A DNA stretch of 64,000 bases, from the NCBI RefSeq assembly GCF_000819845.1, contig NZ_CDCG01000002.1, forward strand, positions 45,255 to 109,254. Reading direction: 5' to 3'. Below the pieces are notes generated by a model that was not told the origin of the DNA, ran no database searches, and saw only the letters and a program-made list of their open reading frames with translations. How positions within the stretch are numbered: position 1 is the first letter of the stretch; every line of letters starts with the position of its first letter. Made by a program: the position numbers and the translations under genes. This DNA comes from Aeromonas enteropelogenes. Its GTDB lineage: Bacteria > Pseudomonadota > Gammaproteobacteria > Enterobacterales > Aeromonadaceae. Below, in pieces: positions 63,156 to 64,000 of this stretch.

Positions 63156-63692
63156 ATGTTGAGAACCGAGCGCCCTGGCGACATGTTGCCGGTCTATGAG
63201 CTGGTGAGCGCCGCCTTTGGCCGTTGCGATGAGGCCGAGCTGGTCAACCGTCTGCGCGAATGCGGCGCCGCCGTGGTGACCATGGTCGAGGAGGAGGAGT
63301 ACGAGTTCATGGGGCACCTGATGCTGAGCCCGATCACCATTGCGGGTGAGGAAGGTCCCTGGCTCGGGCTGGCTCCGGTGGCGGTACATCCCGACTGGCA
63401 GGGGCAGGGCATAGGTTCGGATCTGATCCGCGAAGGACTGGATACGGCGCTGGAGATGGACTGGAAGGCGGTGGTGGTGCTCGGTGACCCGGCCTATTAC
63501 AGCCGCTTCGGGTTTCGTCCGGCCAGCGAGTTCGGCCTGCACTGCATCTACGAAGTGCCCGCCGACTGCTTCATGGCGATGGAGCTGCAACCGGGGGGCC
63601 TTGCGGGCGTTGCCGGGGAAGTGCTCTATCACCCCCTGTTTGATGAACTGCCTGATGAAGTGGCGGAAGAACACCAGGAAGCGTGTGAATAG
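63156..63692 (+). CDS. YhbS-like GNAT N-acetyltransferase
   Basis: The 178-residue protein opens MLRTERPGDMLPVYELVSAAFG and has the acetyl-CoA motif LAPVAVHPDWQGQGIGSDLIREGL, then VVVLGDPAYYSRFGFRPASEFGL, the hallmark of the YhbS branch of the GNAT family. The substrate is unknown. It is monocistronic with a good terminator. Confidence 0.88.
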   Translation: MLRTERPGDMLPVYELVSAAFGRCDEAELVNRLRECGAAVVTMVEEEEYEFMGHLMLSPITIAGEEGPWLGLAPVAVHPDWQGQGIGSDLIREGLDTALEMDWKAVVVLGDPAYYSRFGFRPASEFGLHCIYEVPADCFMAMELQPGGLAGVAGEVLYHPLFDELPDEVAEEHQEACE

Positions 63693-63693
63693 C

Positions 63694-63720
63694 AAAAAGC
63701 CCTCGATGAGGGCTTTTTTC
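63694..63720. terminator. Terminator between the YhbS-like gene and the last gene
   Basis: AAAAAGCCCTC pairs with GAGGGCTTTTT (63694-63704 with 63708-63718), with A and T runs on both sides, suiting both converging genes. Confidence 0.92.
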
Positions 63721-63737
63721 ATCTGCATTGATGGGGA

Positions 63738-64000
63738 TCAGGCCATGATGTCGAGCAGGTTGCCCCGCTTGTCGCCCTGACCGACCATCTCTCCCATCTG
63801 CTGGCCGAGGGGGCTCTGCCTGAACTGCAGGTAGTCGCCGAGCTGCTGTTGCTGCTGGTGGCGCGCTTCCATCCGGTAGATATCGGCGGCCGTCGGGGCG
63901 CTCTGCCCGTCGCTCTCCTGGCCGCTGGCTTGCATATAATGATCCACCGCGGCTTTGTCCTGCTGCTGCTCGGTATAGGAGACGGCCAGAGTGCGGCGGG
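63738..64000 (-). CDS. Unknown Gln-rich protein (5' end outside window)
   Basis: Leftward frame open from the right edge to a TGA at 63738-63740; only the last 87 or so codons are seen. The frame stays open past a possible GTG at 63947, reading RRTLAVSYTEQQQDKAAVDH upstream of it, so the gene starts beyond the window. The visible part is polar and Gln-rich (ARHQQQQQLGDYLQF) and ends KRGNLLDIMA. I do not recognise the family. Confidence 0.65.
   Translation of the reverse strand, partial: RRTLAVSYTEQQQDKAAVDHYMQASGQESDGQSAPTAADIYRMEARHQQQQQLGDYLQFRQSPLGQQMGEMVGQGDKRGNLLDIMA

Overview
The window looks like a chromosomal segment of a GC-rich gammaproteobacterium, most probably Aeromonas. The reasons are a single-polar-type flagellar and chemotaxis cluster (FlhF/FlhG, ParC/ParP) with a stator pair between cheB and parC, and HexR/Glk/PykA and UraA proteins close to enterobacterial and Vibrio homologues. 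The species call is inference from gene content, not from any search.

Layout. 1-736 is the 3'-truncated fdhD gene (leftward). 741-2440 is a visibly AT-rich islet with one DUF3644/HEPN-like gene, followed by a pair of inverted 34-bp repeats. 2488-11003 is a formate dehydrogenase cluster: DUF3305, DUF3306, a multi-cluster ferredoxin-like protein, a TorD-type chaperone, a Tat mini-protein, then fdhABC. It is preceded by a sigma-54-like site. 11247-22791 is a metabolic stretch: maeA, a lipoprotein/Hint-domain pair (leftward), uraA, a GNAT enzyme, an SRPBCC protein, glk divergent from hexR, pykA, a SYLF protein and a small unknown.

22858-50445 is one long rightward flagellar and chemotaxis cluster: fliEFGHIJ, fliKLMNOPQR-flhB, flhA-flhF-flhG-fliA, cheYZAB, a second-type stator pair (motC/motD, possibly PomA2/PomB2), parC, parP, cheW and a DUF2802 gene. 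Good sigma-54 (-24/-12) elements lie before fliE, fliK and flhA, so the cluster is probably transcribed as three RpoN-driven blocks running into the chemotaxis genes. 50611-57839 is a complete cytochrome c maturation operon, ccmABCDEFGHI. 57923-64000 holds mlaA, sodB, grxD, an RsmB/NOP RNA methyltransferase, pdxH, a glutathione S-transferase, a YhbS-like acetyltransferase, and the 3' end of an unknown gene cut by the window edge.

No tRNA, rRNA, CRISPR array, integrase or transposase was seen. The observations most worth following are: (1) three FliM-like acidic repeats in the CheA linker where a P2 domain would be expected; (2) a 39-codon reading frame between fliN and fliO that repeats the FliN C-terminus and is ATGA-coupled on both sides; (3) an exported Hint (intein-like) protein translationally coupled to a lipoprotein; (4) the lone HEPN-like DUF3644 gene in the AT-rich islet.
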